Positions 23,416 to 31,833 are shown, counted from the stretch's first letter. The stretch: DNA of 64,000 nucleotides from Streptomyces sp. YIM 130001 (GCF_003574445.1 NZ_KZ984557.1:180647-244646); one strand, 5' to 3'. Notes: generated from the letters alone by a model not told the origin. A program made the numbers and translations.

Positions 23416-23775
23416 ATGGAGACCACTTTCCGCGGGGTGTTCCTCACGAGCCGGAACCCGGAGGCGACGGCGGGCTTCTACCGGGACGTCGCGCTCCTCC
23501 CGATCGAGACGGTCGGCGATCCCGGCTCGTACGTCTACTGGCGGCTGGACCGGGGTGGAATGCAGGTGGCGATCCACGACTCCGCAGCGTTCGCCGACTA
23601 CGCCCACCCTCCCGTTCCGGACTCGAACCTCACGCACCTCTACTTCAGGATCGACGACCGCGAAGCGTTCCTCGCTCACCTGGACGGCCTGGGCATCACC
23701 CCGCTCGCCGCGGACGACGTCGTCATCACCGTGGCCGACCCCGACGGCCGTAAGGTCATGTTCGGGACTGCCTGA
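23416..23775 (+). CDS. VOC-family (glyoxalase/bleomycin-resistance fold) protein
   Basis: 119 residues from ATG 23416 with GGGAGA upstream. Both halves of the vicinal-oxygen-chelate fold are visible: FRGVFLTSRNPEATAGFYRD opens the first beta-alpha-beta unit, then YVYWRLDRGGMQVAIHD. The second opens with THLYFRIDDREAFLAHLDGL and closes with ITVADPDGRKVMFGT, the typical DPDGN/R-x-x-x-F end. Metal-ligand candidates at the usual positions are incomplete (His in IHD and THL, no clear C-terminal Glu), so it may be a binding protein instead of an enzyme. No partner gene suggests a substrate. Confidence 0.85.
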   Translation: METTFRGVFLTSRNPEATAGFYRDVALLPIETVGDPGSYVYWRLDRGGMQVAIHDSAAFADYAHPPVPDSNLTHLYFRIDDREAFLAHLDGLGITPLAADDVVITVADPDGRKVMFGTA

Positions 23776-23832
23776 GCCCCGGGCGGGGACGGCCGGCAAC
23801 GCGTCGGTCGGCGCTGGAGGGCCCAGGAGCCT

Positions 23833-24591
23833 CTACCGACCCGGCAGCCGGGATTTGAGTACGTCGACCTCGCAGCCGGGGGCGAACGGGTCGAAGCCGT
23901 GCTCGAGCAGCCAGCGGACTATCAGCAGGCTTCGCAGTGACCACCAGGCGTGGATCACGTCGAGGTCGACGGCTGTGCCGTAGCCGGTGACGACGTCGTC
24001 GAGGTGTTCCTCGTGGCCGAGCGTCAAGGTGGCGAGGTCGTGCAGGGCGTCGCCCCGGCCCGCCTCGGACCAGTCGATGATGCCCGTGACCTCGTCACCC
24101 TCGACGAACACGTGGGCGATCTGGAGGTCGCCGTGGGTGAAGACCGGGTTCCACGGCCGGAGCGCGGCCTCGGCGACCCGGCGGTTGTGGGCGACCAGGC
24201 CGGCGGGCAGGATGCCGGTCGACACGAGCAGTCCGCACTCTTCGTCGAGGCTCGCCGCCAATGCCTCGGGGCTCCGGCCGGCGGTGCCGAGCCGGGACGG
24301 CGGAGGGGCGTCGTGCAGTGTCCGCAGGGCCGCGCCTGCAGCGGCCCACGCCGCCGACGACGTGGGCGACGGTTCGCCGAGGCGCCCGAGCGCGGCGCCA
24401 GGGACCGCGGTGATCGCCAGCACCGGCGGCATGCGCCACAGGACCTCCGGAGTAGGGACCGGCGCCAGGGCCATCGCCTCGACCTCGACGTCGATACGCG
24501 TCTGATCGGCATCCACCTTCAGGAACACGTCACCCACCCGCAGGGTCGCCCGCTCGGCATGGGATACGACGACCTCGACCACCTCATCCAT
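23833..24591 (-). CDS. Aminoglycoside phosphotransferase (APH)-family protein
   Basis: 252 residues from ATG 24591. Kinase-like fold: an N-lobe starting VVEVVVSHAERATLRVGDVF with LKVD as the ATP-lysine strand, then the hinge (PPVLAITAVPGAALG). The catalytic loop reads FTHGDLQIAHVFV, where the family usually has HGDLxxxN; the Asn is replaced by His. The DxD-type metal motif is present as GIIDWSEAGRGDALHDLATL. These proteins phosphorylate small hydroxylated compounds such as sugars, choline or antibiotics; the actual substrate is not known and resistance should not be assumed. It is convergent with the VOC gene at 23416. Confidence 0.82.
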   Translation of the reverse strand: MDEVVEVVVSHAERATLRVGDVFLKVDADQTRIDVEVEAMALAPVPTPEVLWRMPPVLAITAVPGAALGRLGEPSPTSSAAWAAAGAALRTLHDAPPPSRLGTAGRSPEALAASLDEECGLLVSTGILPAGLVAHNRRVAEAALRPWNPVFTHGDLQIAHVFVEGDEVTGIIDWSEAGRGDALHDLATLTLGHEEHLDDVVTGYGTAVDLDVIHAWWSLRSLLIVRWLLEHGFDPFAPGCEVDVLKSRLPGR

Positions 24592-24879
24592 GGCGACCAG
24601 TCTCCCGGGCAGCCGTCCGCGTGAGGAAGCTGTCGTGTGCGACCACCGGGTCGCACGGCCGCCGGAGAAACCCGGCCGTCCCCGGCCCGCCGACGCCGTG
24701 CCTCCGGTCTCCTGGCGAGGCCTTCGGCACGCGGACCGGCGTGCCACTCCGGCTCGTCCTCGGCCCCGCTCGTTTCAACTGCGTCTGCGCGGACACCCGG
24801 AGGTCCGCACGACTGACGAGCGGAACCGGGCCGGGCGGCCGGGTGACCGGGGCACTCCGACAGCTAGGAGTTGGTTCTC

Positions 24880-25881
24880 ATGTCCGAGGCGGTGCCCACG
24901 GGAAGGCGGCGCTTCGAGAAGCGCAGCGGACGGCAGCCGGAAGGCCCTCCGCATCCGCAGAAGGGCGGCCTCGGGCAGACGCTCAAGCGCACGGTGGCCG
25001 AGTTCCAGGAGGACAACCTGTCCGACACGGCTGCGGCGCTGACCTACTTCGCCGTACTCGCGATCTTCCCGGCACTGCTCGCACTGGTCTCCCTCGTCGG
25101 TCTGGTGATGAGCCCGCAGAAGCTCGTCAGTACGGCGACGGACCTGGTCAGCTCGTTGGGACCTGCCTCGGCCGTGGACACCTTCAAGGGGCCGATCAAC
25201 GCCCTCGCCTCGAACAAGGGCACAGCGGGAGTCATGCTGATCGTCGGTGTCGCCGCAGCGCTGTGGACCGCCTCGGCCTATGTCGGCGCGTTCATGCGCG
25301 CCTCGAACGTGATCTACGAGGTGGAGGAGGGCCGCTCCTTCATCAAGCTCCGTCCGCTTCAGATGCTCGTCACGCTGATTCTCATCGTGTTCCAGGCCCT
25401 GATCCTGATCGCCCTGGCCGTCAGCGGACCCTTGGCACAGAAGGCGGGGTCGGCCGTCGGCCTCGGGGACGCGGCAGTGACCGCCTGGCAGATCGGCAAG
25501 TGGCCCGTCCTGCTGCTCGCCGTCGTCCTGATGTTCTGCGTGCTCTACTACGCCTCGCCGAACGCGCAGGTGGGCGGCTTGAGATCCGTCCTTCCCGGCG
25601 CCGTCCTCGCGCTCGGCATCTGGCTCGTCGCCTCGGTCGCGTTCACCTTCTACGTGGCCAACTTCGGCTCCTACGACAAGACCTACGGGACGCTCGGCGG
25701 TGCGATCGCGCTGCTCGTGTGGCTGTGGATCACCAACCTCGCCGTCCTGCTGGGCGCGGAGTTCAACGCGGAGCTGGAACGCAGCCGCGAACTCGACGCC
25801 GGCACCCGCGGCGCAGAGCGGGAACTCCAACTCGACGAACGCACAAGTCCCGAGCGGAAGAAGCGTTCACGCACCGCCTGA
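24880..25881 (+). CDS. YihY/BrkB-family inner membrane protein
   Basis: 333 residues from ATG 24880 with AGGAG about 11 bases upstream. Family pattern: a cytoplasmic start, then DNLSDTAAALTYFAVLAIFP with ALLALVSLVGLVM as helix 1, then about five further helices: GVMLIVGVAAALWTASAYVG, LQMLVTLILIVFQALILIAL, WPVLLLAVVLMFCVLYYASP, VLPGAVLALGIWLVASVAFT and the last, GAIALLVWLWITNLAVLLGA, followed by EFNAELERSRE. The family was once called RNase BN in error and has no proven function; roles in permeability or virulence have been proposed in other bacteria. It is followed by the desaturase gene 103 bp downstream, perhaps cotranscribed. Confidence 0.9.
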   Translation: MSEAVPTGRRRFEKRSGRQPEGPPHPQKGGLGQTLKRTVAEFQEDNLSDTAAALTYFAVLAIFPALLALVSLVGLVMSPQKLVSTATDLVSSLGPASAVDTFKGPINALASNKGTAGVMLIVGVAAALWTASAYVGAFMRASNVIYEVEEGRSFIKLRPLQMLVTLILIVFQALILIALAVSGPLAQKAGSAVGLGDAAVTAWQIGKWPVLLLAVVLMFCVLYYASPNAQVGGLRSVLPGAVLALGIWLVASVAFTFYVANFGSYDKTYGTLGGAIALLVWLWITNLAVLLGAEFNAELERSRELDAGTRGAERELQLDERTSPERKKRSRTA

Positions 25882-25984
25882 GCCGACTGACTCGACGCGC
25901 CGCCGAGCGTCGCGAGGGCCGATCACCCGATGGCCGACGGACGAGCGCCCGTCCTGCCCGTACCTGAGAGAGGGACGTTCCGCA

Positions 25985-27052
25985 ATGGAAGCCGGCATCA
26001 CGCCCAGGGCACCGGTGCCCGTGGACGAACCTCCTGACGTATCGCGTACCGGCAGTGATTACGCGGCACTCTCCCGTCGGGTCCGGGACGCGGGTCTGCT
26101 GCGCCGCCGCCCCGTACGAGGCAGCATGCTGCTGATCGTCACGGCGGCGATGCTGGCGGGCGGCTGGGCGCTCCATCTCGCCGTGGGCGACTCGTGGTGG
26201 CAGCTCGCCGTCGCCGCGCCCCTGGCCTTCGCCTTCGTCCAGTGCGGTTTCCGCAGCCACGAAGCCGGCCATCGTCAGACCTTCCGCAGCAAGCGGCTCG
26301 ACAACGCCGTCGGCCTGGTCTTCAGCAACCTCTTCATCGGACTGGGCTTCGGCTGGTGGATGCACAAGCACAACCGCCACCACGCCCACCCCAATCACAT
26401 CGGGCGTGACCCCGACATCGAGACCGGCGCCCTGGTGTTCGACGGCGCCGACCCGCCCGGTCGCAGACGCACGGGGAGGCTGGTGACCCGGCACCAGGCC
26501 GGACTCTTCTTCCCGATGCTGCTCCTCGAAGGCTGGAATCTGCACGTGGCCAGCGCCCGGGCGCTGCGCGCCCGACACACGGGCGCCCCCGCACCGAGGT
26601 GGGTCGAGGCGCTGCTCCTGCTGGTGCACGCTGCGGCGTACTTCGGCGTCGTCCTGCTGGTGCTCCCGCCGCTCAAGGCTCTGCTGTTCGTCCTGGTTCA
26701 GCAGGGGCTCTTCGGGCTCTACCTGGGATCGTCGTTCGCGCCCAACCACAAGGGCATGGAGATGCTCAGCCCGAACCAACGCCTGGATTTCCTGCGCAGC
26801 CAGGTCCTCACCTCGCGCAACGTGCGCGGCGGCGTGGTCACCGACTTCCTGCTTGGAGGGTTGAACCACCAGATCGAACACCATCTGTTCCCGAGCATGC
26901 CCACCTCCGCCCTGCCTCGCGCCCGGACGCTGGTACGCGCCCACTGCACAGACCTCGACCTGCCCTACGCCGAAACCGGTCTGGTCGACTCCTACCGGCA
27001 GACGCTGCGCCACCTGCACGAGGTGGGCGAACCGCTGCGAACCGGAGCCTGA
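25985..27052 (+). CDS. Membrane fatty acid desaturase (acyl-CoA or acyl-lipid)
   Basis: 355 residues from ATG 25985, with GAGAGAGGG upstream. The three histidine boxes of the di-iron desaturases are all present: HEAGH (about residue 93), HNRHHAH (about 122) and HQIEHHLF (about 297). Between them are membrane segments (SMLLIVTAAMLAGGWALHLA, AVAAPLAFAFVQCGF, AVGLVFSNLFIGLGFGWW and VHAAAYFGVVLLVLPPLKALL). The enzyme introduces a double bond using oxygen and electrons from a ferredoxin or flavoprotein, probably adjusting membrane fluidity. The GLNHQIEHH box with Gln is of the front-end/acyl-lipid subtype. It neighbours YihY upstream; a glutaredoxin-like gene runs convergently downstream. Confidence 0.93.
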   Translation: MEAGITPRAPVPVDEPPDVSRTGSDYAALSRRVRDAGLLRRRPVRGSMLLIVTAAMLAGGWALHLAVGDSWWQLAVAAPLAFAFVQCGFRSHEAGHRQTFRSKRLDNAVGLVFSNLFIGLGFGWWMHKHNRHHAHPNHIGRDPDIETGALVFDGADPPGRRRTGRLVTRHQAGLFFPMLLLEGWNLHVASARALRARHTGAPAPRWVEALLLLVHAAAYFGVVLLVLPPLKALLFVLVQQGLFGLYLGSSFAPNHKGMEMLSPNQRLDFLRSQVLTSRNVRGGVVTDFLLGGLNHQIEHHLFPSMPTSALPRARTLVRAHCTDLDLPYAETGLVDSYRQTLRHLHEVGEPLRTGA

Positions 27053-27119
27053 ACGGTGGTACTTGCGGGACGACCCGAAAACGGCAGGCCACCGTCCGTC
27101 TGCAAGGGGCGCCGGGTGC

Positions 27120-27431
27120 TCAGTCCTGCCGGTGGAGCAGGTGCGGGGCGCGCTCGCCGACGGCGGCGACGAGGCGGTTCAGCGACGGGTTGACCATCGG
27201 CTTTCCGGCGACGGTCACCGTGGGGACCGTCTCGTTCCCGTCGGCGACCGAGCGGACGAATGCGGCCGCCTCCGGGTCCCGCCAGATGTTGACCGCGGTG
27301 TACTGCAGCCCCTTGACGCGGAGTTGGGCGCGCAGCTTCATGCAGAACGGGCACATGGGACGCCAGTAGACGACCAGCCCGTCGTCCGCGTTCCCCGTCG
27401 GTTCCGTGTTCTCGCTCCCCTGATCGCGCAT
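27120..27431 (-). CDS. Mycoredoxin/glutaredoxin-like protein
   Basis: 103 residues. A thioredoxin-fold redox protein: VVYWRPMCPFCMKLRAQLR places the CPFC active site at about residues 27-30, followed by YTAVNIWRDPEAAAFVRSV, VPTVTV (cis-Pro) and the helix end PSLNRLVAAV. The CxxC pair with Phe fits the glutaredoxin group; in actinobacteria such proteins (mycoredoxins) reduce mycothiol mixed disulphides. The first 20 residues are disordered. It is convergent with the desaturase gene and may be a redox partner for iron-sulphur or disulphide enzymes; no operon partner is visible. Confidence 0.85.
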   Translation of the reverse strand: MRDQGSENTEPTGNADDGLVVYWRPMCPFCMKLRAQLRVKGLQYTAVNIWRDPEAAAFVRSVADGNETVPTVTVAGKPMVNPSLNRLVAAVGERAPHLLHRQD

Positions 27432-27534
27432 GGGAACGCCCCCCTCGTCCTGTGCCTGCCGAAGGCCCTTCGTGCCGTGCCTGCCGATGGCCGAGGATAC
27501 GGCGCCCCTCCGACACCGGCGCTAGGGTTTCGTC

Positions 27535-28236
27535 ATGTCTCGATCATCGCGCGCGAACGCATCCGACGGGCAGGCGTCCGACGGAGCCTCTCCCGGTCCC
27601 GTCACCGCCGACGACGTGGACCTGGCAGTGCAGTTGGCGGTGGCCGCGCTGCGTACCGCTCCCGCCGGGGCCTGGGGCGCGAAGGCGGGGTCGCTGGAGT
27701 GGGACTGCTGGGAGACCGTCGAGCATCTCGCCGACGACCTGTTCGCGTACGCCGTTCAACTGGGCCCCAGGACACCGCCGTTGGACCGTGAAGTGCCCTT
27801 CGTGTGGCAGAGCCTGCGGCCCGGCGGCCCGGCCAACTCCGTGCACGCCGACCGCGAGGCCGGTCCGGACGGGCTGCTGCAGGTGCTCGAGGCCTGCGGG
27901 GCGCTGCTCGTCGCCATGGTGCGCACGGCGTCCCCGGAGCTGCGCGCCCACCACAGTTCCGGCGCCTCGGACCCCGAGGGCTTCGCCGCCATGGGGATCG
28001 TGGAGACACTGGTGCACACGTACGACTTGGCCGAGGGCCTCGGCCTCGACTGGGACCCGCCCGCCGACCTGTGCGCCCGCACGCTCGCCCGGCTCTTCCC
28101 TGACGCCCCCGACACCACGGGCCCGTGGACCACACTCCTGTGGTCCACGGGCCGCACGGAACTGCCCGGCCGTCCCCGCCGCACCACCTGGCGCTGGTAC
28201 GGAGAGCCGCGGGTGGAGCAGTCTTCAGCCGACTAG
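27535..28236 (+). CDS. Maleylpyruvate isomerase/DinB-like four-helix protein
   Basis: 233 residues from ATG 27535. The first 150 residues form a helical bundle like the mycothiol-dependent maleylpyruvate isomerase N-terminal/DinB fold: VDLAVQLAVAALRTA, then WDCWETVEHLADDLFAYAVQL with the conserved His, GLLQVLEACGALLVAMVRTA, and MGIVETLVHTYDLAEGLGL with a second His-Asp pair that would bind a metal. The C-terminal 70 residues (LFPDAPDTTGPWTTLLWSTG) resemble the SCP2-like tail of these proteins. It may act on a mycothiol conjugate; the substrate is unknown. Its stop codon shares the palindrome CTAG with the opposite-strand gene at 28233. Confidence 0.7.
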   Translation: MSRSSRANASDGQASDGASPGPVTADDVDLAVQLAVAALRTAPAGAWGAKAGSLEWDCWETVEHLADDLFAYAVQLGPRTPPLDREVPFVWQSLRPGGPANSVHADREAGPDGLLQVLEACGALLVAMVRTASPELRAHHSSGASDPEGFAAMGIVETLVHTYDLAEGLGLDWDPPADLCARTLARLFPDAPDTTGPWTTLLWSTGRTELPGRPRRTTWRWYGEPRVEQSSAD

Positions 28237-28757
28237 CTCTTGACCAGGCGCACTTCGGGAACCCCGACGGCGTCGTCGGGGTCGAGGCGCGTGGTCCCGT
28301 CCGGCGTGAAGCCGGCGCGCCCGTAGAAGCGGAGAGCCGGGGTGTTCGGGGCGTACGCGTAGACGCACAGGGGGCGGTGCCCGCGCCGTTCGAGGTCGGT
28401 GACCGCATGCGCGAACAGGGTGCGGCCGAGGCCGGTTCCGATGCGGGCGGGGTCGATGTAGAGACCGTAGATCTCGGCCGCCCCGTCGCCGAGGTCCCCG
28501 TCAAGGGAGGCGTCCGCCGGGCCCGTGCGGCAGAAGCCGGTGATCCCGGCGGCGCCCTCGGTGACCCACAACCGGTCGTCGGCCGGGACGAGGGAGAGGT
28601 AGTCGGCCCACTGTGCCGCGTCGTCCGCCGGATCCAGCGAGTCGAGCAGTGCCCGGCTCACGAACGCCCCGTACGCCGCGCGCCAGGCCCGGACCTTCAG
28701 GGTGCCGATGCCGGGGGCGTCGAGCGGGGTGGCAGGGCGGACGTGATGGGGCGGCAT
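28233..28757 (-). CDS. GNAT-family N-acetyltransferase
   Basis: 174 residues from ATG 28757. GNAT motifs in order: VRPATPLDAPGIGTLKVRAW opens the fold, then RLWVTEGAAGITGFCRTGP, EIYGLYIDPARIGTGLGRTL (acetyl-CoA loop, R/Q-x-x-G-x-G/A as IGTGLG), LFAHAVTDLERRGHRPLCVY and FYGRAGFTPDG. It transfers an acetyl group from acetyl-CoA to an amine; the target could be a protein N-terminus, a polyamine or a small molecule. It is convergent with 27535 and the two stops overlap by four bases. Confidence 0.88.
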   Translation of the reverse strand: MPPHHVRPATPLDAPGIGTLKVRAWRAAYGAFVSRALLDSLDPADDAAQWADYLSLVPADDRLWVTEGAAGITGFCRTGPADASLDGDLGDGAAEIYGLYIDPARIGTGLGRTLFAHAVTDLERRGHRPLCVYAYAPNTPALRFYGRAGFTPDGTTRLDPDDAVGVPEVRLVKS

Positions 28758-28803
28758 CCGCTCACCGTAGTGACGGACGGTCCGGCGTCGAAGCGGGTTT
28801 CGG

Positions 28804-28845
28804 TGCCGGGTGCCGGGTGCCGGGTGCCGGGTGCCGGGTGCCGGG
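28804..28845. repeat. 7-bp tandem repeat (TGCCGGG)x6
   Basis: Six perfect head-to-tail copies of TGCCGGG between the GNAT gene and the secreted protein gene. It ends 15 bp from the stop codon of the latter, so it lies in its 3' untranslated region. Such arrays change length easily by slippage; no coding frame is affected here. Confidence 0.9.
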
Positions 28846-28860
28846 TGGCCGATGGTGGCG

Positions 28861-29598
28861 TTACCGCTCGGGCCACTGCTCCGTCTCGGCGGCGGGTGGA
28901 GTGTTGGTCGGGACCGGCTGGTCGAAGTCGTAGGTCGCCTGCTCGGCCTCGTCGCCGGACCGGGTCAGTTGGAGCGGGTACGGCTTGCCGTCCGTGGCGA
29001 CCGCGACGGTCACGTCGTCCCCGTCGTCGCTGCCCGTGAGCTCGATGGCCTTGGAGCCGTCGACGGTCGTCTCGCCGCCCTTGCGCAGCGAGTCGGCGCC
29101 GAGGGCCTCGTCCACGGTGTCCCGGAACTCGGAGAGATCACAGAGATCGGCGGCGTCGGCGAGTTCGTCGTCCGCCGTGGTGCCCTGCAGGTACTTGCCC
29201 TCGAACTGGGCGGTCTCGTCGGCCGCGTCGGCGCCGAAGTTGGCCCGCCACCAGGCCGAGTCCGGCTTCAGCCAGATGTCGTCGCCGCGCTTGACGATCT
29301 CGAAGTTGCCGCCGCTGCCCGCGAAGCCGACCGTGCCGGCGCAGTTTCCGCCGCGATCGACGGCCAGGTCGACGGACTTCGGGTCGTCGGTCTCCGTGGC
29401 GCCGTCCATGGTCATGCTGAGATGCAGGGACTGGGCGCCCCGTACTGCCTCACGGGACTTCTCGGCTATCTGGCCCGCGTCCATATCGGCGATGCCGTTG
29501 TCCTGGGCGTACGCGAGGCCGGCCGTACCGCCGAGCAGTGCGGCCGCGCACAGGGTGGCGCCCGCGGCGACGAGCGGGGCCCTACGGGTCCTGGGCAT
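28861..29598 (-). CDS. Secreted protein, LppX/LprAFG-like or SCO-type wall protein
   Basis: 245 residues from ATG 29598. The signal peptide is clear: PRTRRAPLVAAGATLCAAAL with TAGLAYA, predicted cut after residue 32 (no lipobox Cys). The mature part starts QDNGIADMDAGQIAEKSREA, then AVRGAQSLHLSMTMDGATET. This run of a helix and long beta strands (VTVAVATDGKPYPLQLTRSG) resembles actinobacterial LppX/LprG-like half-barrel proteins and related DUF-type exported proteins. Acidic residues dominate, as is usual for secreted Streptomyces proteins. Lipid or wall-polymer binding is inference. It is in the same orientation as DUF1269, 77 bp apart. Confidence 0.72.
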   Translation of the reverse strand: MPRTRRAPLVAAGATLCAAALLGGTAGLAYAQDNGIADMDAGQIAEKSREAVRGAQSLHLSMTMDGATETDDPKSVDLAVDRGGNCAGTVGFAGSGGNFEIVKRGDDIWLKPDSAWWRANFGADAADETAQFEGKYLQGTTADDELADAADLCDLSEFRDTVDEALGADSLRKGGETTVDGSKAIELTGSDDGDDVTVAVATDGKPYPLQLTRSGDEAEQATYDFDQPVPTNTPPAAETEQWPER

Positions 29599-29675
29599 CG
29601 CGGTTCCTTCCGGTGGGAGGTCCCCCGAACGCCTCCCAGCCTGGAACAGGCCGGGCCGCGTCGCATCCGCAGGGA

Positions 29676-30161
29676 TCACGCGGAGAAGATCTCCCGGATC
29701 CGCGCCTCGCTCTCCGTGTCCAGGTTGCTGTGCAGCAGCTCGGCCTTCATGCCGGGCAGAGCCTCGCGTACGCGGTCCGTGACGACGTCCCGGGTCATCA
29801 GGAACAGGGCAGAGGTTCCCGGCGTCACCTGTTCCTTGACCTCCTTGATGAAGTCGTCGTCGATGCCGATGTCGGTGAACCTGCCGGCGAGCGCACCGGA
29901 AGCGGCGCCGATCGCGGCGCCGAGCAGGGGCACGAAGAAGATCAGCCCGAAGAGCATGCCCCAGAAGGTGCCGGACAGCGCTCCAGCTCCGACGAGGTTG
30001 TGCAGCTGCCGGGTCTGGGGCTTGTTCGCCCCCTCCGGCCAGCTGACGACCGCGGCGTCGAGGACCTTCAGTACTTGCTGCTTCTGCAGCGACTGGAGCG
30101 TCTCCTCGACCGAGCCCGCGCCGTCCGTCGAGTCGAATTTCCAAACCGTGAGCGTGGACAA
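29676..30161 (-). CDS. DUF1269 membrane protein
   Basis: 161 residues from TTG 30161, with GAGGAGG at good distance. The DUF1269 pattern is plain: LTVWKFDSTDGAGSVEETLQ, then LLKVLDAAVVSWPEG-like residues (VLKVLDAAVVSWPEGANKP), a Gly-rich membrane hairpin (GALSGTFWGMLFGLIFFVPL and AAIGAASGALAGRF, about residues 62-95), DIGIDDDFIKEVKEQVTPGT and SALFLMTRDVV. The family is common in stress-induced gene sets of actinobacteria and cyanobacteria but has no known activity. The use of TTG suggests modest translation. Confidence 0.88.
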   Translation of the reverse strand: MSTLTVWKFDSTDGAGSVEETLQSLQKQQVLKVLDAAVVSWPEGANKPQTRQLHNLVGAGALSGTFWGMLFGLIFFVPLLGAAIGAASGALAGRFTDIGIDDDFIKEVKEQVTPGTSALFLMTRDVVTDRVREALPGMKAELLHSNLDTESEARIREIFSA

Positions 30162-30554
30162 GGTGCCTCCTCGGGCGGAGCTGCCGGATACCGATCTGGA
30201 GAGACGTCTGGAGAGACGTCAAAAATAGGGCAGAACATCACAATCTGCCTGCCGGTGAACGGGAGGCTGGATGCCGGGGGTCGAGGGATGCGCGGGGCCA
30301 CCACCGGATGCCGCACGGCCCTCCGTAATGGATCGTGGACCACGAGGGTCGTCGCACCGGAACCGGAGAATCCATTCAAGTCCCCGACCTGCCCGGATCC
30401 GGGCAGGCGGCGCTCCTTGGCGGATCTGATGCCCGTAGGCTCTGGCCACAGACGGGCGTACTGCGAAAAGATCCTCCTAGAGCACTAGGGTGCAACTTTT
30501 GCGAACGCATTACTCTTGACCCAAGGCCACACAGGGTGGCCACGGAGGAGTGAA
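30162..30554 (+). promoter_or_regulatory. Divergent intergenic region with palindrome and likely promoter of the Bax-inhibitor gene
   Basis: No gene is supported. TGGAGAGACGTC occurs twice in tandem (about 30197-30220). CCTGCCCGGATCCGGGCAGG (30388-30407) is a perfect 20-bp palindrome. Two -10-like boxes, TAGGCT (30436-30441) and TAGGGT (30486-30491), point toward the downstream gene, both with weak -35. A short hairpin, GGCCAC/GTGGCC (30525-30541), lies just before its ribosome site GGAGGAG. Confidence 0.5.
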
Positions 30555-31454
30555 ATGAGGAGCAGCAACCCGGTCTTCTCGCGACGGGGGTTCAGCCGCG
30601 ACAACGGCCACGCGGGCTTCAACGCGGCGCCGCAGGCCGGGGGACCCGCTGTAGGTACACAGGGCGCCCCCCACGCGGGTAACCCGTACGCACAGGCCCC
30701 GCAGGCGCCGACCAACCCGTACGCGCAGAACCCGTACGCCCAGCCCGGAACCCAGCCCGGCTTCCCGGGTGCCCCCGGCGCCCCGGCCACCACCGGCCGC
30801 ATGACGATGGACGACGTCGTCACGCGGACCGCCATCACGCTCGGCCTGGTCATCGCCGGTGCCACCGTGGCCTGGGTCACCGACCTGGCCATCGGCCTCG
30901 CCGTCGGCGCCGGCCTGGTCGCCATGGTCCTGGCCCTGGTCCAGTCCTTCAAGCGCAAGCCCATCCCCGCGCTCATCCTGGGGTACGCGGCTCTCGAGGG
31001 ACTCTTCCTCGGCGCGATCAGCAACTTCGTCAACGAGTTCGTTGCCGAAGGCGCACCGATGCAGGCAGTACTCGGCACGATGGCGGTCTTCGTCACCATG
31101 CTGGTGCTGTACAAGACCCGCATCGTCCGGGTCACCGCACGCTTCGTGCGTTACCTGATGATCGCCGCGATCTCGTTCCTGGTCCTGACGGCAGTGAACA
31201 TGCTGTTCATGGTCTTCGGTGGCGGCGACGGCCTCGGCTTCCGCAGCGGCACGATGGGCGTCATCTTCGGCCTCGTCGGCGTCCTGCTCGGTGCCTTCTT
31301 CCTGGCCCTCGACTTCAAGCAGGTCGAGGACGGCATCGCCTACGGTGCCCCGCGCGAGGAGTCCTGGATGGCGGCCTTCGGCCTCACCCTGACCCTGGTG
31401 TGGATCTACCTGGAGATGCTGCGCCTGATCGCGATCCTGCAAGGCAACGACTGA
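30555..31454 (+). CDS. Bax inhibitor-1/YccA-family membrane protein
   Basis: 299 residues from ATG 30555 with GGAGGAG upstream. The first 85 residues are soluble and rich in Pro, Gln, Ala and NPYAQ repeats. Seven membrane helices follow, such as ITLGLVIAGATVAWVTDLAI, GAGLVAMVLALVQSF, IPALILGYAALEGLFLGAIS, MQAVLGTMAVFVTMLVLY and VIFGLVGVLLGAFFLALDF. The C-terminus carries the family tail with KQVEDGI and SWMAAFGLTLTLVWIYLEML. In bacteria BI-1/YccA proteins leak calcium or restrain the FtsH protease; which applies here is unknown. The length is above average because of the N-terminal tail. It is followed by a strong terminator. Confidence 0.92.
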   Translation: MRSSNPVFSRRGFSRDNGHAGFNAAPQAGGPAVGTQGAPHAGNPYAQAPQAPTNPYAQNPYAQPGTQPGFPGAPGAPATTGRMTMDDVVTRTAITLGLVIAGATVAWVTDLAIGLAVGAGLVAMVLALVQSFKRKPIPALILGYAALEGLFLGAISNFVNEFVAEGAPMQAVLGTMAVFVTMLVLYKTRIVRVTARFVRYLMIAAISFLVLTAVNMLFMVFGGGDGLGFRSGTMGVIFGLVGVLLGAFFLALDFKQVEDGIAYGAPREESWMAAFGLTLTLVWIYLEMLRLIAILQGND

Positions 31455-31499
31455 CGCAGGTGACCACCGGTTTCGGCCGGACTGAAGCACAGCACGACG

Positions 31500-31530
31500 A
31501 AGGCCCCGCGGAGTTGCTCCGCGGGGCCTT
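31500..31530. terminator. Terminator after the Bax-inhibitor gene
   Basis: Perfect 14-bp stem AAGGCCCCGCGGAG (31500-31513) and CTCCGCGGGGCCTT (31517-31530), loop TTG. It lies between convergent genes and probably serves both. Confidence 0.92.
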
Positions 31531-31602
31531 CGGCTTGGGTACGGGGGTTCCCGCTGTCCCGCACAGTGCCGTACTGCGGGGACCGGCGGTGGTGCGGCGC
31601 GC

Positions 31603-31833
31603 TCACGTCAGCCGGCGCGCGGCCCTCCTCATGTCGTACTCGTGGACGATGGCCTTGGCGTGGCCGTACGCGAGGTCGTATTCGCCGCGGAGCCAGCTGA
31701 CCTTCTCCTCGAAGCGGAGGAAGGAGGGGCCGTCGTCCACGGCACGGAGCCAGTCGGACACTTCGCGGCCGGTGCAGTCGGGGATGCGGGCGAGCATGTT
31801 GCGATGGGTCTCCTCGGAGAAGACTAGGGACAT
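31603..31833 (-). CDS. DUF4287 small protein
   Basis: 76 residues. The sequence follows the DUF4287 family from end to end: EETHRNMLARIPDCTGREV, then SDWLRAVDDGPSFLRFEEKV, SWLRGEYDLAYGHAKAIVHE, and a basic end. The family is a small helical domain whose members are often next to or fused with DUF5655-type proteins; its job is not known. No signal peptide or membrane helix. It shares no operon; the downstream side is the terminator at 31500. Confidence 0.85.
   Translation of the reverse strand: MSLVFSEETHRNMLARIPDCTGREVSDWLRAVDDGPSFLRFEEKVSWLRGEYDLAYGHAKAIVHEYDMRRAARRLT

Noticed and set aside
30300..30400. tRNA-like segment (GGAGAATCCATTCAAGTCC) upstream of the Bax-inhibitor gene
   Set aside because: A TTCAAGT-like T loop is present, but no acceptor, D or anticodon stems can be built around it.
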